A stretch of DNA of 64,000 bases from Bacteroidia bacterium (GCA_030427635.1 JAUIBA010000004.1:186001-250000), one strand, 5' to 3'; counted from the first letter of the stretch, positions 28,701-39,091 are shown. The notes: generated by a model from the sequence alone, not told the origin. A program made the numbers and translations.

Positions 28701-30113
28701 TATGGCCTTACCTTCTATGAGGCGTGGCTGGAATGCCTGAATAGACAAACGGTGCAGCGTTGGAGCTCGGTTTAGCAGTATCGGGTGACCCTTCAGTACA
28801 TTTTCCAGGATATCCCATACTACTGCTTCTTTGCGTTCTACCAGCTTTTTAGCGCTCTTTACTGTTTTTACAATACCCCTCTCTATCAGCTTACGGATAA
28901 TGAACGGTTTGAACAGCTCCGCAGCCATGTCCTTTGGAAGACCGCACTCATGCAGTTTCATTTCAGGACCTACCACGATTACCGAACGACCAGAGTAGTC
29001 AACACGTTTACCGAGGAGGTTCTGACGGAAACGGCCCTGCTTACCTTTCAGTACATCAGAGAGCGATTTCAGTGCGCGGCCACCTTCAGCTTTCACAGCA
29101 TTCGATTTACGGCTGTTATCAAACAGTGAATCGACAGCTTCCTGAAGCATACGTTTTTCATTACGCAGGATCACTTCAGGTGCCTTGATTTCTATAAGGC
29201 GTTTCAGACGATTGTTACGGATAATTACACGACGGTAAAGGTCGTTAAGGTCTGACGACGCAAAACGGCCACCATCCAGTGGTACAAGAGGACGCAGTTC
29301 CGGTGGAATAACCGGAATATACTGCATTACCATCCACTCCAGACGGTTTTCCACACGTGTATTGGCATCACGGAAAGCCTCTACTACGCTCAGGCGCTTA
29401 AGGGCTTCCTGCTTACGCTGCTGAGAAGTTTCATTAGCGGCAGCATTACGCAGGTCGTATGATAGCCTGTCAAGATCTATACGCCCCAGCAGCATATGTA
29501 CTGCTTCAGCACCCATTTTAGCTATAAACTTGTTAGGATCTTCATCTGGCAGATACTGATTTTCCTTCGGCAATGCATCCAGCAACTCCAGATACTCGTC
29601 TTCTGTCAGCAACTGCTGGTCAGTCTTTTCTGAGTCTTTCAGGTTCAGCTTCTGGCGAATCATTTCTTCCGCTTCACCTGCCTGTACCACTACATAACGC
29701 TCATAGTACACGATGCTCTCCATCTTCTTGGAGCTTACACCCAGCAGATAACCAATCTTATTAGGCAGACTCTTAAAGTACCAGATGTGTACTATAGGTA
29801 CTACCAGTTTTATGTGACCAAGGCGCTCACGACGAACCTTCTTTTCTGTAACTTCCACACCGCAGCGGTCACACACAATACCCTTATAACGGATACGCTT
29901 GTACTTACCACAGTAGCATTCATAGTCTTTTACAGGGCCGAAGATCTTTTCGCAAAACAGGCCGTCGCGCTCAGGCTTGTAGGTACGATAGTTGATAGTT
30001 TCCGGCTTCAGCACCTCACCATACGAGCGGTCAAGGATAGCATCTGGTGATGCAAGGCTGATTGTGATTCTTCCAAATCCTGCCTTTGGGCGGTTATCTT
30101 TCTTTATAGCCAT
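25791..30113 (-). CDS. rpoC: RNA polymerase beta' subunit
   Basis: The 1440-residue clamp and catalytic subunit. Visible are the N-terminal zinc ribbon ([20 protein letters not shown]), the lid and rudder region, and the catalytic Mg-binding motif [12 protein letters not shown]. The trigger loop region ([14 protein letters not shown]) and the second zinc site ([15 protein letters not shown]) follow, and the protein ends in an acidic LQFDEDE. The length fits Bacteroidota RpoC. It is preceded 47 bases upstream by a gene for a 23S-IVS-type four-helix protein instead of directly by rpoB, and followed by a clear terminator. Confidence 0.98.
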   Translation of the reverse strand: MAIKKDNRPKAGFGRITISLASPDAILDRSYGEVLKPETINYRTYKPERDGLFCEKIFGPVKDYECYCGKYKRIRYKGIVCDRCGVEVTEKKVRRERLGHIKLVVPIVHIWYFKSLPNKIGYLLGVSSKKMESIVYYERYVVVQAGEAEEMIRQKLNLKDSEKTDQQLLTEDEYLELLDALPKENQYLPDEDPNKFIAKMGAEAVHMLLGRIDLDRLSYDLRNAAANETSQQRKQEALKRLSVVEAFRDANTRVENRLEWMVMQYIPVIPPELRPLVPLDGGRFASSDLNDLYRRVIIRNNRLKRLIEIKAPEVILRNEKRMLQEAVDSLFDNSRKSNAVKAEGGRALKSLSDVLKGKQGRFRQNLLGKRVDYSGRSVIVVGPEMKLHECGLPKDMAAELFKPFIIRKLIERGIVKTVKSAKKLVERKEAVVWDILENVLKGHPILLNRAPTLHRLSIQAFQPRLIEGKAIQLHPLVCSAFNADFDGDQMAVHVPLSNAAILEAQLLMLASHNILNPQNGTPITLPSQDMVLGLYYISKGKKSTDTEKVKGENMAFYSTEEVLIAYNEGRADLHAHIKVRASVRESEGVTTTKLIETTVGRVIFNQFVPKENGFVNALLTKKSLREIIGQILKNTNIPKTVQFLDDIKTLGFRTAFRGGLSFNIKDLTVPDVKEQLISAAQGEVDEVWDNYNMGLITNNERYNQIIDIWSRVDTRVTETLIREMAADKQGFNSVYMMLDSGARGSKQQVKQLAGLRGLMAKPRRSGSTGSEIIENPILSNFKVGLNVLEYFISTHGARKGLADTALKTADAGYLTRRLVDVAQDVVITNEDCGTLRGIATSALKDNEEIVEPLYDRILGRTSLHDVYDPLTDKQLVSAGEEITEDIAKAIDESPIDAVEIRSVLTCESRKGVCAKCYGKNLATGYMTQKGDAVGIIAAQSIGEPGTQLTLRTFHVGGVAGSSAIESQLAARFDGTIQFDGLRTTKYKDVEGEEQVVVIGRTGEVRIVDVANDRLMITNNIPYGSILKVSNGKKVAKGDVICTWDPFNAVIISEIHGKISFDNIIEGVTYREEADEQTGHRERVVIETKDKTKIPAIVVEGKEQKSYNLPVGSHIIVEPGQEVHNGQVLVKIPRVMGRSRDITGGLPRVTELFEARNPSNPAVVAEIDGVVAFGNVKRGNREIIVESREGLVKKYLVPLTRHIMVQDGDFVKAGTALSDGAITPSDILSIKGPFAVQEYLVNEIQEVYRLQGVKINDKHIEVIVRQMMRKVNIVDPGDTKFLEEDTVDKFDFMDENDWIFDKKVVIDAGDSELLHPGQIVTIRELREENSALRRADKKLVEYREANPATSSPMLLGITKASLGTQSWISAASFQETTKVLSQAAINGKQDGLAGLKENVITGNLIPAGTGMREFDDLVVGSKEEFELLLANRDVLQFDEDE

Positions 30114-30120
30114 TTCTTTC

Positions 30121-30150
30121 AGTAATTAGTAGTTAGTCATTGGTAGATAG
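30121..30150. repeat. Degenerate heptamer array between S23 gene and rpoC
   Basis: Plus-strand heptads GTAGTTA, GTCATTG and GTAGATA are in phase at 30129-30149. They are decayed copies of the GTAGATA heptamer seen at 53794. Relative to the array on the other side of the S23 gene they are inverted. Confidence 0.55.
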
Positions 30151-30160
30151 TTGCAGAATA

Positions 30161-30508
30161 TTATATGGAGTTGTGCAATGCGTACAACATTTTCTGAATG
30201 CTATTCAATTCCAGTATTATATCTCTGCTCGTATCTTCATTTATGTAACCTAATTGTTTACTAATAATAATTTGTGTTTCAAGTTCGTGTGCCGATCCGA
30301 TGGATATCGTCAGAAACTGTTTGAATGAATTGTTTGAATTTCTACCTGCACCTTCTGCAATATTGCTGGGAATTGATGTCGCAGCTCTTTGCATCTGGCT
30401 AACTAAGTTGAATCTTTCATCTTCCGGGAATTTTCTGGTCACTTCATATACCCTGACAACAAGATTTATTGCTTTTTGCCAAACTTTTAATTCCCTGAAG
30501 TTGTTCAT
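30161..30508 (-). CDS. Four-helix-bundle protein, 23S rRNA intervening-sequence (S23/IVP) family
   Basis: A 115-residue all-helical protein. The family pattern is plain: FRELKVWQKAINLVVRVYEV, then FPEDERFNLVSQMQRAATSI, SNIAEGAGRNSNNSFKQFL and IGSAHELETQI. Members are known from ORFs inside 23S rRNA intervening sequences of spirochaetes and other bacteria, and as scattered chromosomal genes in Bacteroidota; they form pentamers and their job is unknown. Here it sits between rpoB and rpoC with exactly 47 bases on each side, in the same direction, so it must be transcribed with RNA polymerase genes. Both gaps contain heptamer arrays in inverted orientation, which suggests insertion as a cassette. 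Confidence 0.9.
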   Translation of the reverse strand: MNNFRELKVWQKAINLVVRVYEVTRKFPEDERFNLVSQMQRAATSIPSNIAEGAGRNSNNSFKQFLTISIGSAHELETQIIISKQLGYINEDTSRDIILELNSIQKMLYALHNSI

Positions 30509-30522
30509 ACAACCTGACTATT

Positions 30523-30550
30523 TACCATCTACTACCTACCATCTACTGTT
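30523..30550. repeat. Heptamer array between rpoB and S23 gene
   Basis: Four plus-strand heptads: TACCATC TACTACC TACCATC, then TACTGTT. The first 25 bases are the same as those at 37223 except for one base. The array sits directly behind the rpoB stop. Confidence 0.8.
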
Positions 30551-30555
30551 GCACT

Positions 30556-33500
30556 CTACTCAAATTTCAGTTCCAGACCCAGACCACGCAGTTCGTTCAC
30601 AAGTACATTGAACGATTCCGGTATGCCCGCGCGTGGAATGTTGTCACCTTTCACGATAGCTTCATACGTCTTCGCACGACCCATGATATCATCCGACTTC
30701 AGCGTAAGCAGCTCCTGAAGGATATTGGCAGCACCATATGCTTCCAGTGCCCACACCTCCATTTCACCAAAACGCTGACCACCGAACTGTGCTTTACCAC
30801 CCAGCGGCTGCTGTGTAATAAGACTGTATGGACCTATAGAACGGGCGTGCATCTTATCGTCAACCATGTGATGCAGTTTGATCATATAGATGATACCCAC
30901 TGTTGCTTTCTGGTGGAAACGCTCTCCTGTTTCACCATCATACAGATATGTATGGCCAAACTCCGGCAGGCCAGCCTTGTCTATAAGACCACCAATTTCA
31001 TCTACAGTAGCACCGTCAAAGATTGGTGTGGCAAACTTAACGCCCAGCTTCTCACCAGCCCATCCCAGTACAGTTTCATATATCTGCCCCAGGTTCATAC
31101 GGGAAGGTACACCCAGCGGGTTCAGTACCACATCCACCGGAGTTCCATCCTCAAGGAATGGCATATCCTCCTGACGTACTATCCTGGCTACGATACCCTT
31201 GTTACCGTGACGGCCCGCCATCTTATCACCAACTTTCAGCTTACGCTTGCTTGCCAGATATACTTTTGCTAGTTTCAGAACACCGGCAGGCAGCTCATCA
31301 CCTATGCTCAGGTTAAACTTCTCACGCTTGTAACGACCCAGCTCTTCATTGAACCTGATGTTGTAGTTATGCAGGAGCTGGTTTATCAGCTCATCTGTTT
31401 CTTCTTCACCAGTCCAGCCCAGTGGGTTTACATTCTGGTAATCTATAGAACCCAGAGTCTTGGAGTTGAACTTACCACCCTTGCTCAGTACAGTCTCACC
31501 ATAAGTGTTGGTAACACCTGCAGAGTTCTTGTCTTTCAGGAGTATCTGCAGTTTATCAAACAGCAGCGACCTCAGATCTTCCAGATTCTGCTCATGTACT
31601 TTTTCTATCTTTTCCAGCTGCGCTTTTTCACGCACCTTAGAGTTCTTGTCCTTTTTAGCACGCTGGAACAGCTGCTTGGATACTACGATACCTTCAGTAC
31701 CGCTCGGCGCCTTCAGGGAAGCATCTTTTGCATCACCAGCCTTGTCACCAAAGATGGCACGCAGCAGCTTTTCTTCCGGTGTCGGGTCAGTTTCACCCTT
31801 AGGAGTTATCTTACCTATAAGTATGTCGCCCTCACCTACGTGAGCACCTATACGGATGATACCATTTTCGTCAAGATCTTTGGTAGCCTCTTCCGATACG
31901 TTAGGAATGTCTGGTGTCAGCTCTTCCTCACCCAGCTTGGTGTCACGTACTTCCAGTTCATACTCATCAATGTGTACCGATGTGAACCAGTCTTCACGTA
32001 CCACCTTCTCGTTTATCACGATGGCATCCTCAAAGTTGTACCCTTTCCATGGCATGAACGCCACTTTCAGGTTACGGCCCAGTGCCAGCTCACCATCCTG
32101 AGTAGCATAGCCCTCAGTCAGGAAGTCGCCCGGCTGTACTTTCTGCCCCTTACGCACACATGGGCGCAGTGTCATACTGGTACTCTGGTTGGTCTTCTTA
32201 TACTTAGTCAGTGAATATACTTTCAGATCGTCGTCAAACGATACCAAACGCTCTTTATCACCGCGATCATAACGTACATGGATGTGATTTGCATCTACAT
32301 ATTCTATTATACCATGCCCTTCAGCGTGTATCTGAATACGTGCATCACGGGCTGCACGGGCTTCCAGACCAGTTCCCACTATCGGCACCTGTGGTACGAT
32401 AAGTGGCACCGCCTGGCGCTGCATGTTTGATCCCATCAGTGCACGGTTGGCGTCATCATGCTCCAGGAACGGGATGAGTGATGCACTCAATCCCACAATC
32501 TGGTTAGGCGCCACGTCCATGTACTCCACTTCTACAGGGTCCAGAATCGGGAAGTCACCCGTCTGACGCGATTTAATCTTGTCTTCAAGGAAGTTTCCGC
32601 TATCGTCCATTGGCACGTTTGCCTGGGCAATCTTAGCCAGATCTTCCTCTTCTGCACTCAGGAATCTGAAGTTGTTCAGGTCCACCTTACCCTCTTTTAC
32701 CTTGCGGTATGGAGTTTCGATGAAGCCCATATCATTAATCTGAGCATGTACACACAGTGTAGATATCAGACCAATGTTTGGTCCTTCCGGTGTTTCAATA
32801 GTACAAAGACGGCCATAGTGGCTATAGTGTACGTCACGTACCTCAAAGCCTGCACGCTCACGGCTCAGACCACCAGGGCCGAGGGCCGAGATACGACGCT
32901 TGTGCGTAATCTCAGACAGCGGGTTGGTCTGATCCAGGAACTGAGACAGCTGCGATGTACCAAAGAATGAGTTAATTACTGAAGACAGTGTACGTGCATT
33001 GATAAGGTCTATCGGAGTAAACACCTCATTGTCACGTACGTTCATACGCTCACGTATAGTACGGGCCATACGGGCCAGACCTACACCAAACTGGGCAAAC
33101 AGCTGCTCACCTACAGTACGTACACGACGATTGCTCAGGTGGTCAATGTCATCTATCTCAGCCTTACCATTGGTGAGGCGTACCAGATACTTAATGATGG
33201 ATATGATATCTTCCTTGCTCAGTACCTTGGTATTGAGGTTGATATCCAGACCCAGTTTACGGTTTATCTTATAACGGCCTACTTCACCCAGGTCATAACG
33301 CTTATCACTGAAGAACAGTTTCTCAATGATGCCACGTGCGGTTTCATCATCGGGAGCGTCTGAACCACGGAGCTGACGGTAGATATGCTGTACCGCTTCC
33401 AGCTCTGAGTTTGAAGTATCCTTATTAAGTGTATTATATATTATAGAGAAGTCGCCGCTTACCTCTTCACGCTGCAGGAATACGGTAGCTATACCCATGT

Positions 33501-34386
33501 CCTGAATCAGCTCTGCATTCGACTCGTCAAGAACGCTGTCGCGGTCAAGTACCACTTCATTACGCTCAATGGTTACCACCTCGCCGGTGTCCTCATCTAC
33601 GAAGTCTTCTGTCCAGCTACGCAGTACACGTGCAGCCAGTCTGCGACCTATGTGACCTTCCAGAGATTTTCTGTCTACGGTCACTTCCTCAGCCATGCCA
33701 AACAAATCAAGGATATCCTTATCTGTTTCATAACCTATGGCACGCAGCAGCGTAGTCACCGGGAATTTCTTCTTACGGTCTATATACGCATACATTACGT
33801 TATTGATGTCCGTAGCAAACTCCATCCAGGCTCCTTTGAACGGAATCACACGGGCACTGTATATCTTGGTACCGTTCGGGTGAACGCTCTGACCAAAGAA
33901 TACACCTGGTGAACGATGCAGCTGTGATACCACCACACGCTCAGCACCATTGATAACGAATGTACCACGAGGCGTCATGTACGGGATATTGCCCAGAAAC
34001 ACATCCTGAACAATAGTCTCGAAATCTACGTGCTCTTCGTCATTACAGCTCAGCTTCAGCTTTGCCTTCAGAGGAACAGAATACGTAAGACCACGCTCCA
34101 TACACTCGTCTATAGTGTAGCGGGGCGGGTCAATGAAGTAGTCGAGGAACTCAAGTACAAAGATGTTACGCGTGTCGGTGATCGGAAAATTCTCCTTGAA
34201 CACCCGGAACAGACCTTCATTGTTGCGCTTGTCAGGTGTAGTCTCCAGCTGAAAAAAGTCCTGGAACGACTGCAACTGAATGGCAAGCAGGTCTGGCGTC
34301 GCCGCCGAGTCATGTAATTTACCGAAGTTTATCCTACCGGATGCGGTCTTTTTTTGAGGTATAGCCATAGTAATCTGTTGCTCCAT
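30556..34386 (-). CDS. rpoB: RNA polymerase beta subunit
   Basis: The 1276-residue beta subunit. The rifampicin pocket is readable: [20 protein letters not shown] followed by [20 protein letters not shown]. The residues matching E. coli D516, H526 and S531 are Asp, His and Ser, so the enzyme looks drug-sensitive. [12 protein letters not shown] and the C-terminal AHFGGQ-like [19 protein letters not shown] are also present. Start 34386 (MEQQIT) or 34368 ([15 protein letters not shown]) are both possible. An exact Bacteroides-type promoter lies at 34506-34536. The usual rplKAJL cluster is not upstream; anmK is. Confidence 0.98.
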   Translation of the reverse strand: MEQQITMAIPQKKTASGRINFGKLHDSAATPDLLAIQLQSFQDFFQLETTPDKRNNEGLFRVFKENFPITDTRNIFVLEFLDYFIDPPRYTIDECMERGLTYSVPLKAKLKLSCNDEEHVDFETIVQDVFLGNIPYMTPRGTFVINGAERVVVSQLHRSPGVFFGQSVHPNGTKIYSARVIPFKGAWMEFATDINNVMYAYIDRKKKFPVTTLLRAIGYETDKDILDLFGMAEEVTVDRKSLEGHIGRRLAARVLRSWTEDFVDEDTGEVVTIERNEVVLDRDSVLDESNAELIQDMGIATVFLQREEVSGDFSIIYNTLNKDTSNSELEAVQHIYRQLRGSDAPDDETARGIIEKLFFSDKRYDLGEVGRYKINRKLGLDINLNTKVLSKEDIISIIKYLVRLTNGKAEIDDIDHLSNRRVRTVGEQLFAQFGVGLARMARTIRERMNVRDNEVFTPIDLINARTLSSVINSFFGTSQLSQFLDQTNPLSEITHKRRISALGPGGLSRERAGFEVRDVHYSHYGRLCTIETPEGPNIGLISTLCVHAQINDMGFIETPYRKVKEGKVDLNNFRFLSAEEEDLAKIAQANVPMDDSGNFLEDKIKSRQTGDFPILDPVEVEYMDVAPNQIVGLSASLIPFLEHDDANRALMGSNMQRQAVPLIVPQVPIVGTGLEARAARDARIQIHAEGHGIIEYVDANHIHVRYDRGDKERLVSFDDDLKVYSLTKYKKTNQSTSMTLRPCVRKGQKVQPGDFLTEGYATQDGELALGRNLKVAFMPWKGYNFEDAIVINEKVVREDWFTSVHIDEYELEVRDTKLGEEELTPDIPNVSEEATKDLDENGIIRIGAHVGEGDILIGKITPKGETDPTPEEKLLRAIFGDKAGDAKDASLKAPSGTEGIVVSKQLFQRAKKDKNSKVREKAQLEKIEKVHEQNLEDLRSLLFDKLQILLKDKNSAGVTNTYGETVLSKGGKFNSKTLGSIDYQNVNPLGWTGEEETDELINQLLHNYNIRFNEELGRYKREKFNLSIGDELPAGVLKLAKVYLASKRKLKVGDKMAGRHGNKGIVARIVRQEDMPFLEDGTPVDVVLNPLGVPSRMNLGQIYETVLGWAGEKLGVKFATPIFDGATVDEIGGLIDKAGLPEFGHTYLYDGETGERFHQKATVGIIYMIKLHHMVDDKMHARSIGPYSLITQQPLGGKAQFGGQRFGEMEVWALEAYGAANILQELLTLKSDDIMGRAKTYEAIVKGDNIPRAGIPESFNVLVNELRGLGLELKFE

Positions 34387-34505
34387 TTTTACAAATAAAA
34401 ATTTCCCGCAGGACAGGCATACCCCACCCTACAGGCTATCTGCATTAACAAAAAAGAATAATAAAAGTTGTTTCGCGCACGTACTGGTTCCTTACGAAAG
34501 GGATG

Positions 34506-34536
34506 CAAAGATAGGAAAGGCTATTAATAAAGCAAA
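34506..34536 (-). promoter_or_regulatory. Promoter of rpoB
   Basis: Minus strand: TTTG (34536-34533), 19 bases, TATCTTTG (34513-34506). It is an exact fit to TTTG-N19-TAnnTTTG with the same boxes as the sdh promoter. The leader to ATG 34386 is about 115 bases, long for this window, and contains a TTTCG...CGAAA inverted repeat (about 34474-34498). Confidence 0.78.
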
Positions 34537-34675
34537 AAATATTCCAAAATAGTACTCAACCGCAAAAAAGTGACTGAAAACGCAGTAAAATCAGCAAAAA
34601 TTAATTTTACAATAATGCGTTTTTAGAAAATTTAACATTTCATTCACGTAAAACACATAGGAAATATACAAATTC

Positions 34676-35755
34676 TTATGGTAGCCAGATCGCCCCTCCG
34701 CTGCTGTCTCTTTCAGCCCCGGTTACACCACTTAGCACGTTTACCTCTTCCCGCCACCTCAGGGCGCCTATAAGCGCCATTACAAGCGCTTCTTTATACA
34801 TAACTACCTCATCGTCAGGCACTATTACACTCACCGCACCCGAAAGTTGCTTTTTTATTTCTTCAGTCAGGAAGGTATTGAATGCTCCCCCACCCGTTAT
34901 CAGCATTTGCGGTGCAGGATTAGTTACAGGAGTCTGATGTATTGCTGCGGCTATCCGTCCGGCTATATGCACCGTCATTGTATGTAGCAGGTCCTTCACA
35001 TCGTGCTGCTGGTCTTCTATGGCACGTATAGCTATTGCCACAGCCTCCTGGTTACTAAGCGACTTGGGTGGCGTACGCTGATAATACTCTGCGCCTCTCA
35101 GTGCAGCGTCCACATCGGGCAGGTAATTCCCTGCAGCCGCCATTTCACCACCTTCATCCATCGTTTTGCCCAGGCGGTGCGCCAGTGCATTCAATGCCTG
35201 GTTGGCAGGACAAATATCGTAAGCATAGGAGCCATTCGGTCCTTGCACCGTTACATTAGCAATACCCCCTATATTTAATAAATAATCATATCCACTAAAC
35301 AGCATTCTGTCACCAATAGGCACAATAGGTGCCCCCTGCCCTCCCAGGGCCACATCCATAGCTCTCAGGTCGCAAATCACCGGCAGCCCGGTCACAGATG
35401 CTATAGTAGCACCGTCGCCAAGCTGAAAGGTAGTACGGCTACCCGGCTCATGAAACACCGTATGCCCGTGCGATGCTATAAAATGTACCTTATGCTCCAG
35501 GTCATGGTCATCCATGAAGGTTTTTACAGTCTCCCCGGTATAACGGCCATATGCCGTGTGCAGTTTCAGAAAGTCCCCCACCGGCAACCGTGCCGCCTGG
35601 CGCAGATGCGTTACCCACTCCGTCGGATATGGCACGCACCGCGTCTGCTCTATTGCATACTCCCATTTTCCCCGCACCTCTTCCAGCCGCACATAAGCTA
35701 TATCCAGCCCGTCCAGCGAACTGCCGGACATAAGACCTATCACATTATATATCAT
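34676..35755 (-). CDS. anmK: Anhydro-N-acetylmuramic acid kinase
   Basis: AnmK phosphorylates and opens 1,6-anhydro-MurNAc, a step in cell-wall recycling. The 359-residue protein has the hallmark start VIGLMSGSSLDGLDIAYV (ATP-binding, acetate and sugar kinase superfamily). It also shows ASHGHTVFHEP, LNIGGIANVTV, DICPANQALNALA (catalytic Asp region) and LITGGGAFNTFL. Length is normal. It is upstream of rpoB on the same strand with a 289-base gap containing the rpoB promoter, so it is probably a separate unit. Confidence 0.95.
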   Translation of the reverse strand: MIYNVIGLMSGSSLDGLDIAYVRLEEVRGKWEYAIEQTRCVPYPTEWVTHLRQAARLPVGDFLKLHTAYGRYTGETVKTFMDDHDLEHKVHFIASHGHTVFHEPGSRTTFQLGDGATIASVTGLPVICDLRAMDVALGGQGAPIVPIGDRMLFSGYDYLLNIGGIANVTVQGPNGSYAYDICPANQALNALAHRLGKTMDEGGEMAAAGNYLPDVDAALRGAEYYQRTPPKSLSNQEAVAIAIRAIEDQQHDVKDLLHTMTVHIAGRIAAAIHQTPVTNPAPQMLITGGGAFNTFLTEEIKKQLSGAVSVIVPDDEVVMYKEALVMALIGALRWREEVNVLSGVTGAERDSSGGAIWLP

Positions 35756-35891
35756 CCTACCTTATTACATCCATAGTCACCCTGTGCAGCACTACGGTTA
35801 CAATTAAAAATTATATTAAATGTTTCACCTAAGAAACCAAGCCAGTGTCATTCACACTCCAACACATGCCACACATACCACATAAAATACA

Positions 35892-35927
35892 TCATAAAAG
35901 AGCCGGTTACAACCGGCTCTTTTATGA
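35892..35927. terminator. Terminator hairpin behind pgk
   Basis: A 17-base perfect inverted repeat (35892-35908 with 35911-35927) has AAAAG on one side and CTTTT on the other, so it works on either strand. It lies between pgk (stop 35970) and the anmK start. Confidence 0.8.
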
Positions 35928-35929
35928 GA

Positions 35930-35969
35930 CCCCGGCCCTCTCTCCCAGGGAGAGGAGGTATGAGGCTCC
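35930..35969. repeat. REP-like palindromic intergenic element
   Basis: A GC-rich block with the palindrome CTCTCCC-A-GGGAGAG (35940-35954), bordered by CCCCGGCC and GAGGTATGAGGCTCC. It has the look of the dispersed CCTCTCCC/GGGAGAGG palindromes often seen between Bacteroidota genes. It directly follows the pgk stop and precedes the terminator. Confidence 0.5.
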
Positions 35970-37175
35970 TTATTTCTTTATTGCAGCTATACCCGGCAGT
36001 TCTTTTCCTTCAAAGAACTCCAGCATAGCGCCACCACCGGTAGATACATAACTTACCTTATCAGCAAGTTTAAACTTATTCACCGCAGCTACACTATCGC
36101 CGCCACCTACCAGTGTGAAAGCACCATTGGCAGTAGCAGCAGCCACAGCCTCAGCTACCGCCTTTGTACCGTGCTGAAACTTATCCATTTCAAACACCCC
36201 CATAGGTCCGTTCCATAGTATAGTACGCGACTGAGATAATACATTGGCAAACTGATCTATGGCCATGCTGCCTATATCCAGTCCCATCCAGCCGTCTGGT
36301 ATTTCCATACTTACTGCCGATGAAGTAGCCGCATCTGCAGCAAATTTATCGGCCAGTATGCTGTCAGATGGCAGATGTATGCATACGCCTTTCTCCTTAG
36401 CCTTAGCCAGGAGGTCCAGCGCCATATCCAGACGGTCCTCCTCACACAGGGAGTTTCCTATCTGGCCACCCTGTGCCTTAAAGAAGGTATAAGCCATACC
36501 GCCACCTATTATTATGTCGGTAGCCTTATCCAGCAGGTTTTCTATTATCAGTATCTTGTCCGACACTTTTGCACCGCCTATAATGGCAGTAAAAGGCTTC
36601 TGACTATTATTCAGCACCTGCTCAGCAGCTTTCACCTCGCCTTCCATCAGCAGACCGAACATTTTTTTACCGGCAGCAAAGTAGTCAGCTATTACAGCGG
36701 TAGATGCATGCGCCCTGTGTGCCGTACCAAATGCGTCATTTACATACACATCACCCAGTTTCGACAGCTTTTCTGCAAACTCTTTATCACCCTTTTCTTC
36801 CTGCTTGTAATAGCGCAGGTTTTCCAGCAGCAACACCTGACCGGGCTGCAGTGCAGCAGCCTTTGCAGCCGCATCCTCACTGATACAGTCGTCAGAGAAC
36901 TGCACTTCTACCCCCAGCAGTGACGACAGATGCGCTACCACAGGACGCAGAGAAAAATCTGCCAGTGTCAGGTGTGGTTTCTTCTCTATATCCTTCAGCG
37001 GACGGCCCCAGTGACTCATCAGCACTACGCTGCCACCATCGGCCAGCACCTTGCGTATAGTGGGTAATGCCGCTCTGATGCGGGTATCGTCTGTAATAGT
37101 GCCATTCTTTACCGGCACATTGAAGTCAACGCGTATCAAAGCCCGCTGACCATTGAAGTTATGGTTACTGAACAT
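35970..37175 (-). CDS. pgk: Phosphoglycerate kinase
   Basis: The glycolytic enzyme that makes ATP from 1,3-bisphosphoglycerate. The 401-residue protein has [19 protein letters not shown] (substrate site), [41 protein letters not shown] and the nucleotide-site ends [11 protein letters not shown] and [12 protein letters not shown]. It is complete and of normal length. It ends in a REP-like palindrome and terminator. No other glycolysis gene is adjacent. Confidence 0.97.
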   Translation of the reverse strand: MFSNHNFNGQRALIRVDFNVPVKNGTITDDTRIRAALPTIRKVLADGGSVVLMSHWGRPLKDIEKKPHLTLADFSLRPVVAHLSSLLGVEVQFSDDCISEDAAAKAAALQPGQVLLLENLRYYKQEEKGDKEFAEKLSKLGDVYVNDAFGTAHRAHASTAVIADYFAAGKKMFGLLMEGEVKAAEQVLNNSQKPFTAIIGGAKVSDKILIIENLLDKATDIIIGGGMAYTFFKAQGGQIGNSLCEEDRLDMALDLLAKAKEKGVCIHLPSDSILADKFAADAATSSAVSMEIPDGWMGLDIGSMAIDQFANVLSQSRTILWNGPMGVFEMDKFQHGTKAVAEAVAAATANGAFTLVGGGDSVAAVNKFKLADKVSYVSTGGGAMLEFFEGKELPGIAAIKK

Positions 37176-37222
37176 TATTATGAAATAAATAAATACGAAT
37201 AAAATACAACTGAAAACTGTTT

Positions 37223-37261
37223 TACCATCTACTATCTACCATCTACTAAAGACTATCTACC
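37223..37261. repeat. Heptamer array between hmgA and pgk
   Basis: In-phase heptads TACCATC TACTATC, TACCATC TACTAAA, GACTATC and TACC run on the plus strand up to the hmgA stop (37265). This array is nearly identical to the one at 30523, but no S23 gene is present here. Confidence 0.8.
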
Positions 37262-37264
37262 TGC

Positions 37265-38422
37265 CTATATCCAGCTGGTAATATAGCTATCATCCTCTAT
37301 ACCCAGCGCATCGGTAGTAAGCATCAGCGGGTGGAAGGTATCCACCATCACTGCCAGCTCTTTTGTTTCGGCTGCGCCTATACTCTTCTCCACAGTACCG
37401 GGGTGTGGCCCGTGCGGTATACCGGCAGGATGCAGCGTTATCATACCGCGCTCCACATGCTTGCGACTCATAAAGTCTCCATCCACATAATACAGCACCT
37501 CATCGCTATCTATATTACTATGGTTATAAGGAGCAGGTATAGCCAGCGGATGATAATCGAACAGGCGCGGTACAAACGAGCAAATCACAAAGTTGTGCGC
37601 GTCAAATGTCTGGTGTACCGGCGGTGGCTGATGTACACGTCCCGTAATAGGCTCAAAGTCATGTATGCTCAGTATATATGGATACTCACAGCCATCCCAC
37701 CCTATCACATCAAACGGATGATGACCATACCATATAGGGTACAGATTACCCTTCTTCTTTACCTGTATCAGAAACTCGCCCTGTACATCATATGTCTTCA
37801 GGTCCTGAGGTTTCCGTAAATCGCGCTCGCAGAAAGGTGCATGTTCCAGCAGCTGACCATATTTGCTCAGGTAGCGCCTGGGGAAAGTAATAGGACTGAA
37901 TGACTCTACAATAAAAAGACGGTTATCAGGCCCCTCAAACGATATCTGATAAATAGTACCCCGGGGTATTACCACATAATCGCCATAGCCAAATGGGAGC
38001 TGACCATACTGTGTATGCAGCACACCCTTGCCCTCATGTATAAACAGGACTTCATCCGTATCGGCATTCTTATAAAACACATTATCTGTAAGCCCCTTAG
38101 TAGGCGCTGCCAGCGTCAGCATCACATCATTATTAAACAGCACCGTTTTACGGCTTTTCAGATAGTCTGCATCGGGCTTTACATTAAAACCCTTGAAGCT
38201 TCTGTGCTTCAGTATGTTCGACGATGCCGCCACTGGAGCCACATTTACAGGCTCCTCTGCCTTTAATATTTTGGTAGGTGCATGCAGGTGATACAGCAGT
38301 GAAGAGTTGGAAGAAAAACCCTCTGTACTGAACAATTGCTCTGAATAAAGTCCGCCATCCGGCTTTCTGAACTGTGTATGACGTTTATGGGGTATCTCCC
38401 CCAGCGAATAATAATGAGGCAT
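37265..38422 (-). CDS. hmgA: Homogentisate 1,2-dioxygenase
   Basis: A cupin-fold iron dioxygenase that opens the ring of homogentisate in tyrosine and phenylalanine breakdown. The 385-residue protein shows the typical beginning YYSLGEIPHKRHTQFRKPDG. The second cupin carries the iron ligands around HQPPPVHQTFDAHNFVICSF (His residues) and SNIDSDEVLYYVDG (Glu). HPAGIPHGPHPGTVE lies near the active site. It is somewhat shorter than the 430-450 residues of proteobacterial and animal enzymes. Other tyrosine-catabolism genes (hppD, fahA) are not nearby. Confidence 0.9.
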   Translation of the reverse strand: MPHYYSLGEIPHKRHTQFRKPDGGLYSEQLFSTEGFSSNSSLLYHLHAPTKILKAEEPVNVAPVAASSNILKHRSFKGFNVKPDADYLKSRKTVLFNNDVMLTLAAPTKGLTDNVFYKNADTDEVLFIHEGKGVLHTQYGQLPFGYGDYVVIPRGTIYQISFEGPDNRLFIVESFSPITFPRRYLSKYGQLLEHAPFCERDLRKPQDLKTYDVQGEFLIQVKKKGNLYPIWYGHHPFDVIGWDGCEYPYILSIHDFEPITGRVHQPPPVHQTFDAHNFVICSFVPRLFDYHPLAIPAPYNHSNIDSDEVLYYVDGDFMSRKHVERGMITLHPAGIPHGPHPGTVEKSIGAAETKELAVMVDTFHPLMLTTDALGIEDDSYITSWI

Positions 38423-38520
38423 CTGCAGATATTTCGGGTAAAATTAATCATTTTCCGCCACCCCCTATGCCCTTAGTACCGTATCGTAATATTCTCTAAC
38501 TTCATTTATAAACACACGTT

Positions 38521-39066
38521 ATGAAACCACTTGCTTTATGCATTGCCATACTTACTACATTCATCAGTGCAACCACCTGCGCACAGGCACAATATAACGG
38601 CACCTACGAGGCAGGTGCCAACGAACGTATAGGCATCATGAGTACGCTCACCATAAGCAATGACTCTTTCGAGCTGGTATATACCTGGGCACCGGACAGA
38701 TTTGTACACAATGTTTCTGCTCCACCCCACCCCGTAGCACTACATGGCATTGCCAATATCAACCCAGATGCAGGAAAGCACATCAAAGGCGCCACTACTA
38801 AAGTATATAAAGGACGATGGCAGGTAGCAAATACCACACAATACAGAGAGCAGGGCTACGACTTCATACATGTGCATGATGTGAGCCGGGACTCTATGGC
38901 TACAACTACACAACACATCAATGTTGATGATGGAGACAGGCTTGTATTTACCTGCACCGATGGCACTATCTTTCACTGTATAATCACTCCCGGCTACTAC
39001 TCAGTCCCAGCCATATTTGTAGATAATATGCTGGGCGATATTTATCTGAAACAACAGAACAAATGA
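38521..39066 (+). CDS. Exported protein of unknown function
   Basis: A 181-residue protein with the signal peptide MKPLALCIAILTTFISATTCAQAQ. The mature part is beta-rich, with segments like NERIGIMSTLTISNDSFELV and GDRLVFTCTDGTIFHCIITP. It was not recognised as any family. Two Cys remain in the last third (TCTDGTIFHC) and could pair. It is convergent with the next gene, and a small hairpin (39073-39087) lies between the two stops. Confidence 0.62.
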   Translation: MKPLALCIAILTTFISATTCAQAQYNGTYEAGANERIGIMSTLTISNDSFELVYTWAPDRFVHNVSAPPHPVALHGIANINPDAGKHIKGATTKVYKGRWQVANTTQYREQGYDFIHVHDVSRDSMATTTQHINVDDGDRLVFTCTDGTIFHCIITPGYYSVPAIFVDNMLGDIYLKQQNK

Positions 39067-39072
39067 TAATCG

Positions 39073-39087
39073 CGGGCTGTTAGCCCG
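39073..39087. terminator. Small GC hairpin between convergent genes
   Basis: CGGGCT-GTT-AGCCCG forms a 6-bp stem. There is no T-run on either strand, so it may be a weak terminator or one of the dispersed GGGCTNTTAGCCC palindromes. Confidence 0.35.
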
Positions 39088-39091
39088 GACA

